Positions 47,867 to 57,563 of a stretch of DNA of 60,631 nucleotides are shown one piece after another. The notes beneath the pieces are model-generated. The model did no database searches and had not been told where the DNA came from. It saw only the letters and a program-made list of their open reading frames with translations. Position 1 is the stretch's first letter. Every line of letters starts with the position of its first letter. This DNA comes from an uncultured Lysobacteraceae bacterium (lineage in GTDB: Bacteria > Pseudomonadota > Gammaproteobacteria > Xanthomonadales > Rhodanobacteraceae). The stretch is taken from contig CAMLSI010000001.1 of NCBI GenBank assembly GCA_946482585.1, positions 1 through 60,631 of the forward strand. The letters run 5' to 3'. The position numbers and the translations under genes were made by a program.

Positions 47867-49582
47867 CTAATCCTTCAGTGCGCCGAGCTTGCCGTAGACA
47901 TAGGCGTGATAGGAATCGAGCAGCGTCTTGTCGGGACAGTCGAAGTAGCGGCCCTGGCAGCGATCGCGCAGCAGCGTGTTGGCTTCGTAGAAGTCGTCCT
48001 TGCGCAGGTCGGCGACGTCGAGCAGCAGCGAGCCCAGGTAGATGATGTCGAGCACGTCGAAGTCCACTTTCTTTCGAAGTGGGAAATTCGACTTCAGCAT
48101 GTAGTAGGTGACCTTGGTCGGATCGGTGACGCCCTTCGGCACGCGCTTGGCCAGCGCATTGATCGCGCCGTCGAACGAGGGCTGGTGGTCGCCGAAGTGC
48201 ATCAGCACGGTGCGGCGGTCCGTCGCGAACAGTTTCTGCTCGAGCTCGGACATGGCCTGTTCCGACTGCTCCAGCCGCGCCAGATAGTTGCCGATGTTCA
48301 GGTTGAGCCAGGCGTCGAGCTGCTTCGGGAACAGCGGCTTGTCGTACGGCGGCGGCAGCTGGCCCAGCGGCGTCATGTGCGGGCCATGCTGATGCAGGGT
48401 CAGCATGAACACGAACAGCGGCTCGCCGGGATGGTCGCGGCGTTCCTCGGCGAGCACGCGGTCGAACACGCGCAGCAGGTCGAAATCGGTCGAGTCCCAA
48501 CCCAGGCCGTTGTCGCTGCCGTCGTAGAACGCGTCGAAGCCGTAGAAATTGTAGGCGTTGCGCGCGTTGATGAAACTGCCCGACATCGGATAGATCACGA
48601 TGGTGCGGTAGCCGTTTTCCTTCATCACGCGCGGCAGGCTGTAGGCCACGCGCGGCGCGAGATTGAACGGCGCGTAGAGCCCGGCATTGCCGAACAGCAC
48701 GTGCGCCATGCTGGTCAGGAACGCGAACTCGCTGGTCCAGGTGCCGCCGCCCCAGGTATGCACCTGCAGATAGCCGTGCGCGCGCGTGCGCTTGTCGTCC
48801 TGGAACAGCTTGCGCTTGCACAGAGGCAGCTTGCAGACGCTGAGCATGGTCGGATCGAACGTGCTTTCTTCGAGTACGACGAAGATGTCCGGGCGCTGGC
48901 GCGGATCGCCGCCGACCGCGACCTGTTCGTTCCAGACCTGTTTTTCCGCGGCGCCGGCGACGAGGTCCGGCAGCGTGATCTGCGTCGCATGGAATGAAAT
49001 GAAGAAGTCGGTCAGGTAACTCTTGTCGTTCATCGCCGCCCACATGCCCTTGCCGTAGACCGCAGCGAACGGTCCCTGCGGCGTCAGCGCCTGGCTCAGC
49101 GCATAGGCGGACAGGGCGGCGCCGACGCCGAGCGCGAGGCGTCGGCGCAGCGCCGGCCGGTCGGGCAGAACGCGTGGCCGGTCGATGCGCCAGATGCCGA
49201 CGAGCGAGAGCGGCAGCATGACGAGGCCGACGAAGCTCGCGACCAGCAGGATCGGATAGCGCAGGATCACTTCGAGCGTATCGGTGTTGACGAAGTAGAA
49301 GAGATCCGGCGCGAGCAGCGGCGTCGTGAGATAGGTGACCTTGAGCACGCTGCTGGTCAGCAGCAGGGAGAACAGTGCGGCGGTCGTGATCAGGCTGAAG
49401 GCGACGCGCCGCGTGAGGCAGATCAGCAGCAGGCAGAGGCTGCCGCTGAGTACCGTCGTGAACAGGCGTTCCTCGCGCGTGCCTTCGCTCAATGGCCCAT
49501 ACAGCATCATCGCCGCATAGCCCAGGACCGCCATCAGGTACAGCAGCAGACTGCGGCGGTCGAGCGGGGGGAAAAGGCGCAT
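47867..49582 (-). CDS. LTA-synthase-like sulfatase-fold membrane phosphotransferase
   Basis: The 571-residue protein has about five N-terminal transmembrane helices (residues 10 to 180), then an extracytoplasmic alkaline-phosphatase/sulfatase-fold domain. Metal-site segments are IFVVLEESTFDP, VHTWGGGTWTSEFAFLTSM with the probable nucleophile Thr, IVIYPMSGSFINARNAYNFY, LTLHQHGPHM and MHFGDHQPSF. This is the LtaS/OpgB/EptA-like superfamily. In Gram-negative bacteria such enzymes add phosphoglycerol or phosphoethanolamine to glycans or lipid A. Being between lpxB and rnhB suggests an envelope substrate. ATG 49582 is used; a GTG one codon earlier is possible. Confidence 0.87.
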   Translation of the reverse strand: MRLFPPLDRRSLLLYLMAVLGYAAMMLYGPLSEGTREERLFTTVLSGSLCLLLICLTRRVAFSLITTAALFSLLLTSSVLKVTYLTTPLLAPDLFYFVNTDTLEVILRYPILLVASFVGLVMLPLSLVGIWRIDRPRVLPDRPALRRRLALGVGAALSAYALSQALTPQGPFAAVYGKGMWAAMNDKSYLTDFFISFHATQITLPDLVAGAAEKQVWNEQVAVGGDPRQRPDIFVVLEESTFDPTMLSVCKLPLCKRKLFQDDKRTRAHGYLQVHTWGGGTWTSEFAFLTSMAHVLFGNAGLYAPFNLAPRVAYSLPRVMKENGYRTIVIYPMSGSFINARNAYNFYGFDAFYDGSDNGLGWDSTDFDLLRVFDRVLAEERRDHPGEPLFVFMLTLHQHGPHMTPLGQLPPPYDKPLFPKQLDAWLNLNIGNYLARLEQSEQAMSELEQKLFATDRRTVLMHFGDHQPSFDGAINALAKRVPKGVTDPTKVTYYMLKSNFPLRKKVDFDVLDIIYLGSLLLDVADLRKDDFYEANTLLRDRCQGRYFDCPDKTLLDSYHAYVYGKLGALKD

Positions 49583-49637
49583 CACCGGTTCGGTCAGGCG
49601 GAATTGGCGCGCATGGTGCGATTCGCGCCGGAGCGGG

Positions 49638-50903
49638 TCAATGGGCGGCGTCGTGCGCGGCGGGTGTCGGCGCGCTCGTGTCGATCAGCGCGGCGATTGC
49701 GGCGGCGGCGCCGCGATCGGCATCGCCGATCAGTTGCCGATGCAGGCGTTCGAATTCGGCGACGAGCGCGACTCGCCCGGCGGTGTCGGCGAACAGCGCG
49801 AGCACGGCGTCGGCGAGTGCCTGCGGCGTGCAGGCGTCCTGCAGGATCTCCGGTACCAGGTCGCGGCCGGCGAGCACGTTCGGCAGCGAATAGCGCGTCG
49901 TGCGCATGAGCTTGAACCAGGTCACGATGGCGTAGGTCAGCGGCGCGACCTTGTACGCGACCACCATCGGCCGCTTGGCGAGCATGGCTTCGAGCGCGGC
50001 CGTGCCGGAAGCGACCAGCACGATATCCGCGGCGAGCAGTGCCTGTTCGGCCTTGCCGTCGACGAGTTCGATGCTGCCGCGCGAATCCGGGGCGGTGCTG
50101 CGCAGATCGATGCCGAGGCCGTCGGCGACCTGCTCGAACGCGTCGCGGCAGGCGCGGCTCGCCATCGGTACTACGACCTGCAGATTCGGAATCTGCTGCT
50201 GGCAGCGGCGAGCGGCCTGCAGGAAGTCGGCGCCGAGCCGGCGGATCTCGCCGAGCCGGCTGCCGGGGAGCAGCGCGAGCACCGGTGCCTGCGTCGACAG
50301 GCCGAGTGCGGCGCGCGCGGGCAGACGGTCGGTGACGAGGTCGAAGCGATCGGCCATCGGATGGCCGACGAACTTCGACCGTACGCCGTAGCGGTCGTAG
50401 ATCGGCGGTTCCATCGGGAACAGGCAGAGCACGAGGTCGGCGCTGCGGCCGATCTTCGCCGCGCGCTTTTCGCGCCAGGCCCAGATCGACGGACTCACGT
50501 AGTGCACCGTGCGAATGCCGCGTGCCTTGAGCTTGCGTTCGAGCGTGAGGTTGAAGTCGGGTGCGTCGATGCCGATGAACGCGGCCGGCTGCAGCGCGGC
50601 GATGCGGCGCAGCAGATCGCCGCGGATGCGCAGCAGCTCGGGCAGGTGCTTGAGCACTTCGACCAGGCCCATCACCGCGAGCCGGTCGGACGGATACCAG
50701 GCGTCGAGCCCGGCCGCGATCATGCGTGGCCCGCCGATTCCGACGAAGCGTGCCTGCGGATAACGCTCGCGCAGTGCGACGATGAGACCCGCGCCGAGCT
50801 GATCGCCCGACGCTTCGCCGGCGACGAGCGCGAACAGCGGGGCCGCTGCGCCCGCGGTCGGCGACGGTGACGCGATCGGGGAATCCGCTTCCCGCGGCGT
50901 CAT
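49638..50903 (-). CDS. lpxB: Lipid-A-disaccharide synthase
   Basis: The 421-residue peripheral membrane glycosyltransferase joins UDP-diacylglucosamine and lipid X. Signature stretches are FALVAGEASGDQLGAGLIVA, RFVGIGGPRMIAAGLDAWYP, LAVMGLVEVLKHLPELL, VHYVSPSIWAWREKRAAKIG, LPGSRLGEIRRLGADFL, IVLVASGTAALEAMLAKRP and YSLPNVLAGRDLVPEILQD. The ATG 50903 (MTPREADS) is chosen; the protein has a short extra N-terminus of about 20 residues. It lies seven bases after lpxA in the same operon. Confidence 0.96.
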   Translation of the reverse strand: MTPREADSPIASPSPTAGAAAPLFALVAGEASGDQLGAGLIVALRERYPQARFVGIGGPRMIAAGLDAWYPSDRLAVMGLVEVLKHLPELLRIRGDLLRRIAALQPAAFIGIDAPDFNLTLERKLKARGIRTVHYVSPSIWAWREKRAAKIGRSADLVLCLFPMEPPIYDRYGVRSKFVGHPMADRFDLVTDRLPARAALGLSTQAPVLALLPGSRLGEIRRLGADFLQAARRCQQQIPNLQVVVPMASRACRDAFEQVADGLGIDLRSTAPDSRGSIELVDGKAEQALLAADIVLVASGTAALEAMLAKRPMVVAYKVAPLTYAIVTWFKLMRTTRYSLPNVLAGRDLVPEILQDACTPQALADAVLALFADTAGRVALVAEFERLHRQLIGDADRGAAAAIAALIDTSAPTPAAHDAAH

Positions 50904-50910
50904 GGCCGGA

Positions 50911-51681
50911 TCAGCGCACCAGCGAACGCTGGCTGCGGTCGATGAAGTCCAGCATGAGTTTGACGTCGGGCGCATCGGACGACACGCGCGCGAGTTCCTC
51001 GCGCGCCTCGGCCAGCGGCAGGCCCGACTTGTACAGCGTCTTGTAGGCGCGGCGGATCGACAGGATGCGTTCGCTGTCGAAGCCGCGGCGCTTGAGTCCC
51101 TCGCTGTTGATGCCCTTGGGTTCGGCGAAGCTGCCGGCGACGGTCACGTAGGGCGGTACGTCGCGATTGATGATCGAGCCCATCGACGTGAACGCGTGCG
51201 CGCCGACCTGGCAGAACTGGTGCACCAGCGTGAAGCCGCCGAGGATGACCCAGTCGTCGACCGTGACGTGGCCGGCCAGGGACGCCGCGTTCGCGAAGAT
51301 CACGTTGTTGCCGACGATGCAGTCGTGCGCCAGGTGCACGTAGGCCATGAGCCAGTTGTCGTTGCCGATCCGCGTGACCCCGCCGCCGTCGGCGGTGCCG
51401 CGGTTGAACGTCACGAATTCGCGGATCACGTTGCGGTCGCCGATCTCGAGCACGGACTGCTCGCCGTGGAACTTCTTGTCCTGCGGCGCGGCGCCGATCG
51501 ACGCGAACTGCCAGATGCGATTTTCGCGGCCGATGCGCGTCGGTCCTTCGATGACGACGTGCGGGCCGATCCAGGTGTCGTCGCCGATGTCGACGTCGGC
51601 GCCGATCACGCTGTAGGCGCCTACGCTGACGTTGGACCCGAGGCGCGCCGCCGGGTCGATTACCGCGGTGGGGTGGATCAT
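50911..51681 (-). CDS. lpxA: UDP-N-acetylglucosamine acyltransferase
   Basis: The 256-residue left-handed beta-helix enzyme performs the first acylation of lipid A synthesis. It shows hexapeptide repeats ([35 protein letters not shown]), the catalytic His in [20 protein letters not shown], and [20 protein letters not shown]. The C-terminal helical part ([20 protein letters not shown]) is normal. The start ATG 51681 overlaps the fabZ stop (ATGA). Confidence 0.97.
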   Translation of the reverse strand: MIHPTAVIDPAARLGSNVSVGAYSVIGADVDIGDDTWIGPHVVIEGPTRIGRENRIWQFASIGAAPQDKKFHGEQSVLEIGDRNVIREFVTFNRGTADGGGVTRIGNDNWLMAYVHLAHDCIVGNNVIFANAASLAGHVTVDDWVILGGFTLVHQFCQVGAHAFTSMGSIINRDVPPYVTVAGSFAEPKGINSEGLKRRGFDSERILSIRRAYKTLYKSGLPLAEAREELARVSSDAPDVKLMLDFIDRSQRSLVR

Positions 51682-52148
51682 CAGTCGTTACGCTCCGCGC
51701 ACAACAGTTCCGCCTCGGCGACGACCTTGCCGCCCACGAGGGCCTGGCACCAGAACTGGCCCATGCGGCGGATCATGCGCTTCTGCTCGACCTCGAGCAC
51801 GAGCTGGTCGCCCGGGCAGACGATGCTCGAGAAGCGCGCCTTGTCGACCTTGACCAGATAGAACAGCGGGCTCGCGCTCGGCGATTCGGCGTTGGTCAGC
51901 TGCACGAGCAGGCCCGACGCCTGCGCGAGGGCTTCGATGATGAGGACGCCCGGCATGACCGGGTGACCCGGGAAATGACCCTGGAAGAACGGTTCGTTGA
52001 TCGTGACGTTCTTGAGCGCGGTCAGGCGCTTGCCGGACTCGAACTGGGTGACGCGGTCGACCAGCAGGAACGGATAGCGGTGGGGCAGCAGGTCGAATAT
52101 GCGACCGACGTCCAGCGGCAAGGTCAGGCTGGCGTTCGAATCGTTCAT
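51681..52148 (-). CDS. fabZ: 3-hydroxyacyl-ACP dehydratase
   Basis: The 155-residue hot-dog-fold enzyme of fatty acid elongation has [20 protein letters not shown] with the catalytic His, [20 protein letters not shown] and [12 protein letters not shown] with the catalytic Glu. ATG 52148 has an AAGGA ribosome site. It overlaps both lpxD and lpxA by four bases, keeping acyl supply and lipid A synthesis in one coupled unit, as in E. coli. Confidence 0.97.
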   Translation of the reverse strand: MNDSNASLTLPLDVGRIFDLLPHRYPFLLVDRVTQFESGKRLTALKNVTINEPFFQGHFPGHPVMPGVLIIEALAQASGLLVQLTNAESPSASPLFYLVKVDKARFSSIVCPGDQLVLEVEQKRMIRRMGQFWCQALVGGKVVAEAELLCAERND

Positions 52149-53176
52149 GGAGCGGAATCCTTTTCTAGGGCCTTCAGGCGACGCGCCATATCGTCCAGGT
52201 GGCGGAATCGCGCAGCGTTTCGACGCCACTGGCGATTTTCCTGGATCGGCGTGCCCGAGGAATATTCGCCGGCGGCAGTGATGGAATGGGTGACGAGACT
52301 CATCGCCGTCACGGTGACGCGGTCGGCGACGCTCAAGTGGCCTAGGATACCGGCAGCGCCGCCGATCAGACAGTAGCGGCCGATGCGCGCGCTGCCGGCG
52401 ACGGCGGAGCAGCCGGCCATGGCCGTATGGGCGCCGATGAAAACGTTGTGGGCGATCTGGATCTGGTTGTCGAGGCGCACGTCTTCCTCGAGCACGGTAT
52501 CCTCCAGCGCGCCGCGGTCGATCGTGCAGTTCGCGCCGATCTCGCAGTCGTCGCCGACGCGCACGCCGCCGAGCTGCGGCACCTTGATCCAGTGATCGCG
52601 TTCGAAGGCGAGGCCGAAGCCGTCGGAACCGAGCACCGCCCCCGGGTGCACGAGCACGCGCCTGCCCAGGCGCACGCGCGTCACGAGCGTCACGCGCGCG
52701 ACGAGGCGCGATGCGGCGCCGACCACGCAATCCGCACCGACGAAGCAGCCCGGACCGAGCATCGCGCCGTCCTCGATGACGGCACCGGCTTCGATCACGC
52801 AGAGCGGGCCGACGCTCGCACTCGCGGCGACCCGCGCCGCGGCGTCGACGACGGCGCTCGCATGGATGCCCGGCGGCGCGAGCACCGGTGGCTCGAACAG
52901 CGCCGCGATCTGCGCGTAGGCGACGTACGGGTCGCGTGCGACGAGCACGGTGCCTTCGCGCGAGGCCGCATCGTCGGCGCGCAGCACGATGACGCCGGCG
53001 CGCGAACTCTGCATCTGCGCGCGGTATTGCGGATTGGACAAGAAGCTCAGGTGTTCGGGGCCGGCGAGCGCGAGGGTCGCGACGCCGCTGACCTCGCGAT
53101 CCGGATCGCCGCGCACTTCCAGCGCGAAGCGCGCGGCGAGATCGCCGACGCGCCAGCTCTGCGCCGCGGCGCTCAT
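52145..53176 (-). CDS. lpxD: UDP-3-O-(3-hydroxyacyl)glucosamine N-acyltransferase
   Basis: The 343-residue enzyme adds the second acyl chain in lipid A synthesis. It has the N-terminal uridine-binding domain (EHLSFLSNPQYRAQMQSS), hexapeptide repeats, VLGSDGFGLAFERDHWIKVP, CTIDRGALEDTVLEEDVRLD, and the catalytic His in LDNQIQIAHNVFIGAHTAMA. It is ATGA-coupled to skp before it and fabZ after it. Confidence 0.97.
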   Translation of the reverse strand: MSAAAQSWRVGDLAARFALEVRGDPDREVSGVATLALAGPEHLSFLSNPQYRAQMQSSRAGVIVLRADDAASREGTVLVARDPYVAYAQIAALFEPPVLAPPGIHASAVVDAAARVAASASVGPLCVIEAGAVIEDGAMLGPGCFVGADCVVGAASRLVARVTLVTRVRLGRRVLVHPGAVLGSDGFGLAFERDHWIKVPQLGGVRVGDDCEIGANCTIDRGALEDTVLEEDVRLDNQIQIAHNVFIGAHTAMAGCSAVAGSARIGRYCLIGGAAGILGHLSVADRVTVTAMSLVTHSITAAGEYSSGTPIQENRQWRRNAARFRHLDDMARRLKALEKDSAP

Positions 53177-53703
53177 GGGTTGGCCTGACGGGACTGGAAG
53201 TCGCGACGCAGGCGCTCGAGCACCCGGTCGGTGATGTCGATGCGCGGGTCGGCGTAGACCACCGGACTCGGCACGACGAGGTCGAGCCCCTGTTCGCGTG
53301 CGTAATCGACCACGGTGTTGTTGATCTCCTGCCAGCTCTTGTCGAGCTCCTGGTCGCTGCGGCTCTTGAGTTCGCCGCGGAGTTCGTCGCGCGTGCGCTT
53401 GACGCTGCGTTCGAGCGCGTCGATCTCGCGCTTCTTCGCGTCGGCGTCGGCCTTGCTCAGCAGCGCGCCGTTGCGGTCGAAATCGGTCTTGAGCTCGGTC
53501 AGCCGCGTTTCGTCGCGCTTGAGCGCGATGTCACGCGCGGCGAATTCGCGCTGCAGGCGCTCGCGGCCGGCCTGCACCTGCGGCGCGTTGTCCAGCAGCC
53601 GCTTCATGTCGACGTAGCCGAGTTTGCTCTGCGCCTGCGCCGCGAACGGCAGCAATGCCAGAGCGAAGGCGAGTCGACATGCTGCGCTTGCGTGCTGGCC
53701 CAC
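53173..53703 (-). CDS. skp: Periplasmic chaperone Skp (OmpH family)
   Basis: The 176-residue protein has a signal peptide (LAFALALLPFAAQAQ) and then KLGYVDMKRLLDNAPQVQAG, followed by a long charged coiled coil (residues about 50-130) that forms the tentacle arms gripping unfolded outer-membrane proteins. It ends with DLVVPSPVVYADPRIDITDR, the family's trimer base. The GTG start at 53703 has GGAGG upstream; a longer frame to 53751 has no support. It lies between bamA and lpxD as usual. Confidence 0.95.
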   Translation of the reverse strand: MGQHASAACRLAFALALLPFAAQAQSKLGYVDMKRLLDNAPQVQAGRERLQREFAARDIALKRDETRLTELKTDFDRNGALLSKADADAKKREIDALERSVKRTRDELRGELKSRSDQELDKSWQEINNTVVDYAREQGLDLVVPSPVVYADPRIDITDRVLERLRRDFQSRQANP

Positions 53704-53781
53704 GCGAGTCCTCCGTTGATCCGGTCGCTGCGACGGCGGGGCTGGTTGCATCCGCCGTCGGTGCGATGATGCCAGTTTCGA

Positions 53782-56130
53782 TCAGAACTGGGTGCCGAAG
53801 GAGAACTGGATCGACTCGGTCTTGTCGCCGTCCTTCTTGCGGAGCGGTCGTGCGATGTTGATCGTGATCGGGCCGACCGGCGCCTGCCACTGCAGTGCGA
53901 GGCCCGTCGACGCGCGCAGTTCGCCCGCGTCGAAATCACCGAACGACTTGTACACGTTGCCCACGTCGAGGAACGCCGAGATGCGCACGGAATCGCTGTC
54001 CTTCGCGAACGGCGTCGGCAGGATCAGCTCGGCCGTGCCGAGCACCTTGAACGCGCCGCCGAGCGGCTGGCAATAGTCGCTGAGCACGCTGACCTTCTGG
54101 CACGGGCCGAGCGTGTTGTCCTCGAAGCCGCGTACGTCGCGCACGCCGCCCGCGTAGAAGTTCTCGAAGAACGGCAGGCCGCCGATCTTCAGCGGGATCT
54201 TTTCTTCCGAGTTCGGATTGAAGCGCCCGGTCGCGTCGCGGTAGGAGTCGCCGTAGCCGAGGTTGCCCGACAGCAGGAAGGTGAACTTGTCGCTGAGCGG
54301 GAAGTAGTGCAGGCCCTGGTAGTAGAGCTTGTAGTACTCGAGCGTCGAACCCGGCAGCGCGATTTCCGCCGAGATCGACTGCAGGCCGCCGCGCGTCGGC
54401 GTGAAGTACTTGTTGCGCGTGTCGTGCGCCCACGATGCCGTCAGGTTCCAGGTGTGGATCGTGCGGTGATCGAGGTCGGTGATGTAGTCGATGATGAACG
54501 GCGGCGTGAACCCCGGGAACGTGTTGATCTCGGTCTTGTTGACGCCGAGCTGCAGCTGCACCGAATCGGTCTCGCCGACCGGAATGCCGACGAAGCTCGA
54601 GAACGCGGCCGTGTCGGTCGAATAGTTCGCGATGTTCGCTTCGCTCTGATCGAGGTTGCGCACGCTCGCGTTGTAGCCGAGCGCGATGCCCGAATCGTTG
54701 AGGTAGGGCTGCGCGTAGCTGACGTCGTAGCGCTTCAGGTACGAGCTCTTCTGCACCGTCATCGCGATGCGGTCGCCCGTGCCGAGGAAGTTGTTCTGCG
54801 ACACCGACACCGAGGCGATGAGCTTCTGCACCTGCGAGTAGCCGAGACCGAACAGCAGGCTGCCCGACGGCTGTTCCTCGACCGTGACGACCATGTCCAC
54901 CTGGTCTTCGCTGCCGGGCACCTTCGGCGTTTCGATCTCGACGGTCTTGAAGTAGCCCAGACGCTGCAGGCGCACCTTCGAGCGGTCGATCGCGGCCTGC
55001 GAATACCAGGAGCCCTCGAGCTGGCGCATTTCGCGGCGCAGCACTTCGTCCTCGGTGCGCACGTTGCCCTTGAACGTGACGCGATTGACGTAAACGCGCT
55101 TGCCCGGCTCGATGTAGAACGTGACTTCGACCGTGCGGCCTTCCTTGTCGGTCTTGGGTACCGGCGTGACCTCGGCGAACGCATAGCCGATGTTGGACAG
55201 CACCGCGCTCATGGCTTTGGCCGACTGCTCGAGCTTGCGCCGAGAGAACACGTCGCCGGCCTTGGTCTTGAGCAGCGCGCGCAGGCTTTCTTCCGGCAGG
55301 ATCAGCTCGCCGAGCAGCTTGATGTCGCTGATCTTGTAAAGTTCGCCTTCCTGCACGTTCGCGCTGACGTAGATGTTGCGCTTGTCCGGGCTGATCGCGA
55401 CTTCGGTCGATTCGACGTTGAAGTCGGCATAGCCGCGGTCGAGGTAGTACGAGGCGAGCTTCTCGAGGTCGCCCGAGAGCTTCTCGCGCGAATACTGATC
55501 GTCCTTGGAATACCAGGACGTCCAGTTCGTCGTGTTCGACTCGAACTCGTCGCGGATCTCCTTGTCGCTGAAGACCGAGTTGCCGACGACGTTGATGTGC
55601 TTGATCTTCGATGCCTTGCCTTCGGCGATCACGATGTTGATGTCGACGCGGTTGCGGTCGAGGTTCGTGACCTTCGGCGTGATCGAGACGTTGTACTTGC
55701 CGCGGTTGTGGTACTGGCGCGTGAGCTCCTGCTGCACGCGGTCGAGCTGCAGACGGTCGAAGGTCTCGCCTTCCTCCAGGCCGATGCCCTTGAGGCCCTT
55801 GCGCAGTTCTTCTTCCTTGAGTTCCTTGTTGCCCTTGAGCGTGATCTTCGAGATCGCCGGACGCTCCTGCACCGTGACGACGAGGATGTCGCCCTGTCGC
55901 GTGAGCTGCACGTCGTTGAAGAATCCGGTCTTGAACAGGGCGCGGATCGCTTTTTCGGCCGCATCCGCGGTCATGCGGTCGCCTTTTTCGACCGGCAGGT
56001 AGGTGAACACCGTGCCCGGCGCGATGCGCTGGAGACCGTCGATGCGGATTTCCGAGACGACGAACGTGTCGAACGCGTGGGCCTCGGCGGCGAGGCAGGC
56101 AAGCAAGAGCAGGGCGGCGATACGCTTCAT
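53782..56130 (-). CDS. bamA: Outer-membrane protein assembly factor BamA
   Basis: The 782-residue protein has a signal peptide (MKRIAALLLLACLAAEAHAF), five POTRA domains to about residue 420 and a 16-stranded barrel. The barrel carries the conserved loop-6 motif GGVRDVRGFEDNTLGP and ends in IQFSFGTQF with a terminal Phe. Two extra Cys residues in the barrel (LGPCQKVSVLSDYCQPL) are typical of the loop-6 disulfide in this family. It folds and inserts outer-membrane proteins, including the TonB receptor encoded here. It is upstream of skp in the same operon. Confidence 0.97.
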   Translation of the reverse strand: MKRIAALLLLACLAAEAHAFDTFVVSEIRIDGLQRIAPGTVFTYLPVEKGDRMTADAAEKAIRALFKTGFFNDVQLTRQGDILVVTVQERPAISKITLKGNKELKEEELRKGLKGIGLEEGETFDRLQLDRVQQELTRQYHNRGKYNVSITPKVTNLDRNRVDINIVIAEGKASKIKHINVVGNSVFSDKEIRDEFESNTTNWTSWYSKDDQYSREKLSGDLEKLASYYLDRGYADFNVESTEVAISPDKRNIYVSANVQEGELYKISDIKLLGELILPEESLRALLKTKAGDVFSRRKLEQSAKAMSAVLSNIGYAFAEVTPVPKTDKEGRTVEVTFYIEPGKRVYVNRVTFKGNVRTEDEVLRREMRQLEGSWYSQAAIDRSKVRLQRLGYFKTVEIETPKVPGSEDQVDMVVTVEEQPSGSLLFGLGYSQVQKLIASVSVSQNNFLGTGDRIAMTVQKSSYLKRYDVSYAQPYLNDSGIALGYNASVRNLDQSEANIANYSTDTAAFSSFVGIPVGETDSVQLQLGVNKTEINTFPGFTPPFIIDYITDLDHRTIHTWNLTASWAHDTRNKYFTPTRGGLQSISAEIALPGSTLEYYKLYYQGLHYFPLSDKFTFLLSGNLGYGDSYRDATGRFNPNSEEKIPLKIGGLPFFENFYAGGVRDVRGFEDNTLGPCQKVSVLSDYCQPLGGAFKVLGTAELILPTPFAKDSDSVRISAFLDVGNVYKSFGDFDAGELRASTGLALQWQAPVGPITINIARPLRKKDGDKTESIQFSFGTQF

Positions 56131-56204
56131 CGTCAGTCCGTCAGGGTTTTCTTATTGTGCGGCGGGCGCTTGCCGCGGTTTATGGAGCGAGAGGCGGGCG
56201 TCGG

Positions 56205-57557
56205 TCAGGACAGCAGCCGATGCACGATGTCGTTGTAGAAAGCCAGCCCCATCAGGGCCGCCAACAGCACCAGGCCCGCGTACTGGCCGGCGATCAGCGC
56301 TTTCTCGCTGAGCGGGCTGCCCTTGATCGACTCGATAAGGTAATACACGAGGTGGCCGCCGTCCAAGATCGGTATCGGCAGCAGGTTCATGATGCAGAGG
56401 CTCAGGGAGATCAGGGCGAGGAAGAACAGGAACCGGGCCGGGCCTTCGCCGGCGGCGGCGTTGGCGACCGCAGCGATCGTGATCGGGCCGGAAATGTTCT
56501 GCAGCGAGGCCGAACCGACCAGCATGCGCTTGATCATTTCGAGCGTCTTGCCCGTGAGGTTGCCGGTCTCGCGCAGCGCGGCCGGGATCGCGGCGAGCGG
56601 TCCGTAGCGCAGCAGCGCGTCGAACGGCGGCTCGACGTATTTCGGTCCTATGCCGATGCGCCAGACGGGCTTGCCGTCTTCGATCTCCCGGCGCGGCGTC
56701 AGCGCAATTTGCTGCGGCTCGCCGGCGCGCACGATCTCGAGCGTCAGGGGTTTTCCCGCGGCAGACTGGACGTTGTCGACGAACCCGTTCCAGGTCAGGA
56801 TCGGCTGGCCGTCGACGCTCACGAGCTTGTCGTCGACGCGCAGGCCCGCCGCCTCGGCAGCGCTGCCCTTCGCGACCTGTCCGACGAAGAATTCGGTCGG
56901 CATCGCGAACTTGGGCGTCAAGCCGATCTCTCGCCAGGCGGCCAGATCTTTCTTGTCGGCCGGGATCTTGCTGAGATCGAGCTGGCGAACGGCGGGTCGG
57001 CCGGCGGCGTCGGTCACCTTCACCTCGACGCTGCGCCGATCGAGCGCATGACCGAGCAGCACGAGATTGGCGTCGGTCCAGTTCGTCACGGGCTCGTCCG
57101 CAATCGCGTCGATGCGGTCGCCGGCGGCGAAGCCGGCTGTCGCCGCCGCGGCTTCGGCGCGTCCCACGATCGGCTGGTAGTCGGGCTTGCCGATGACGAA
57201 CATGGCCCAGAGCGCGAACACGGTGAAGATCAGGTTGAAGGCCGGGCCTGCGGCAACGATCAGCATGCGCTGCCAGATCGGCTTGGCGGTGAAATCACCG
57301 TCGCGTTCCGAGGCATCGACCTCGACCTCGCGCGAATCGAGGAACTTGACGTAGCCGCCGAGCGGAATCGCGGAAATGCAGTATTCGGTACCGTTCTTGC
57401 CGATCCGGGTCCAGATCGGCTTGCCGAAGCCGACCGAGAAGCGCAGCACCGTCACGCCGAAGCGGCGCGCGACCCAGTAATGGCCGAACTCGTGGAAGGT
57501 GACCAGCAGACCGAGCGTGACCACCAACCACCAGATGGATCCGAGTACGTTGCTCAT
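56205..57557 (-). CDS. rseP: Site-2 zinc metalloprotease RseP
   Basis: The 450-residue inner-membrane protease cleaves anti-sigma factor RseA and leftover signal peptides. It has the zinc motif LLVTFHEFGHYWVARRFGV, SAIPLGGYVKFLDSRE (membrane-reentrant GxxLGGYVK element), two PDZ domains (about residues 115-215 and 220-310) and the third zinc ligand in NLLPIPILDGGHLVYYLIE. About four transmembrane helices are seen. dxr ends six bases before its start; bamA follows after 74 bases. Confidence 0.97.
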   Translation of the reverse strand: MSNVLGSIWWLVVTLGLLVTFHEFGHYWVARRFGVTVLRFSVGFGKPIWTRIGKNGTEYCISAIPLGGYVKFLDSREVEVDASERDGDFTAKPIWQRMLIVAAGPAFNLIFTVFALWAMFVIGKPDYQPIVGRAEAAAATAGFAAGDRIDAIADEPVTNWTDANLVLLGHALDRRSVEVKVTDAAGRPAVRQLDLSKIPADKKDLAAWREIGLTPKFAMPTEFFVGQVAKGSAAEAAGLRVDDKLVSVDGQPILTWNGFVDNVQSAAGKPLTLEIVRAGEPQQIALTPRREIEDGKPVWRIGIGPKYVEPPFDALLRYGPLAAIPAALRETGNLTGKTLEMIKRMLVGSASLQNISGPITIAAVANAAAGEGPARFLFFLALISLSLCIMNLLPIPILDGGHLVYYLIESIKGSPLSEKALIAGQYAGLVLLAALMGLAFYNDIVHRLLS

Positions 57558-57563
57558 AAGGGC

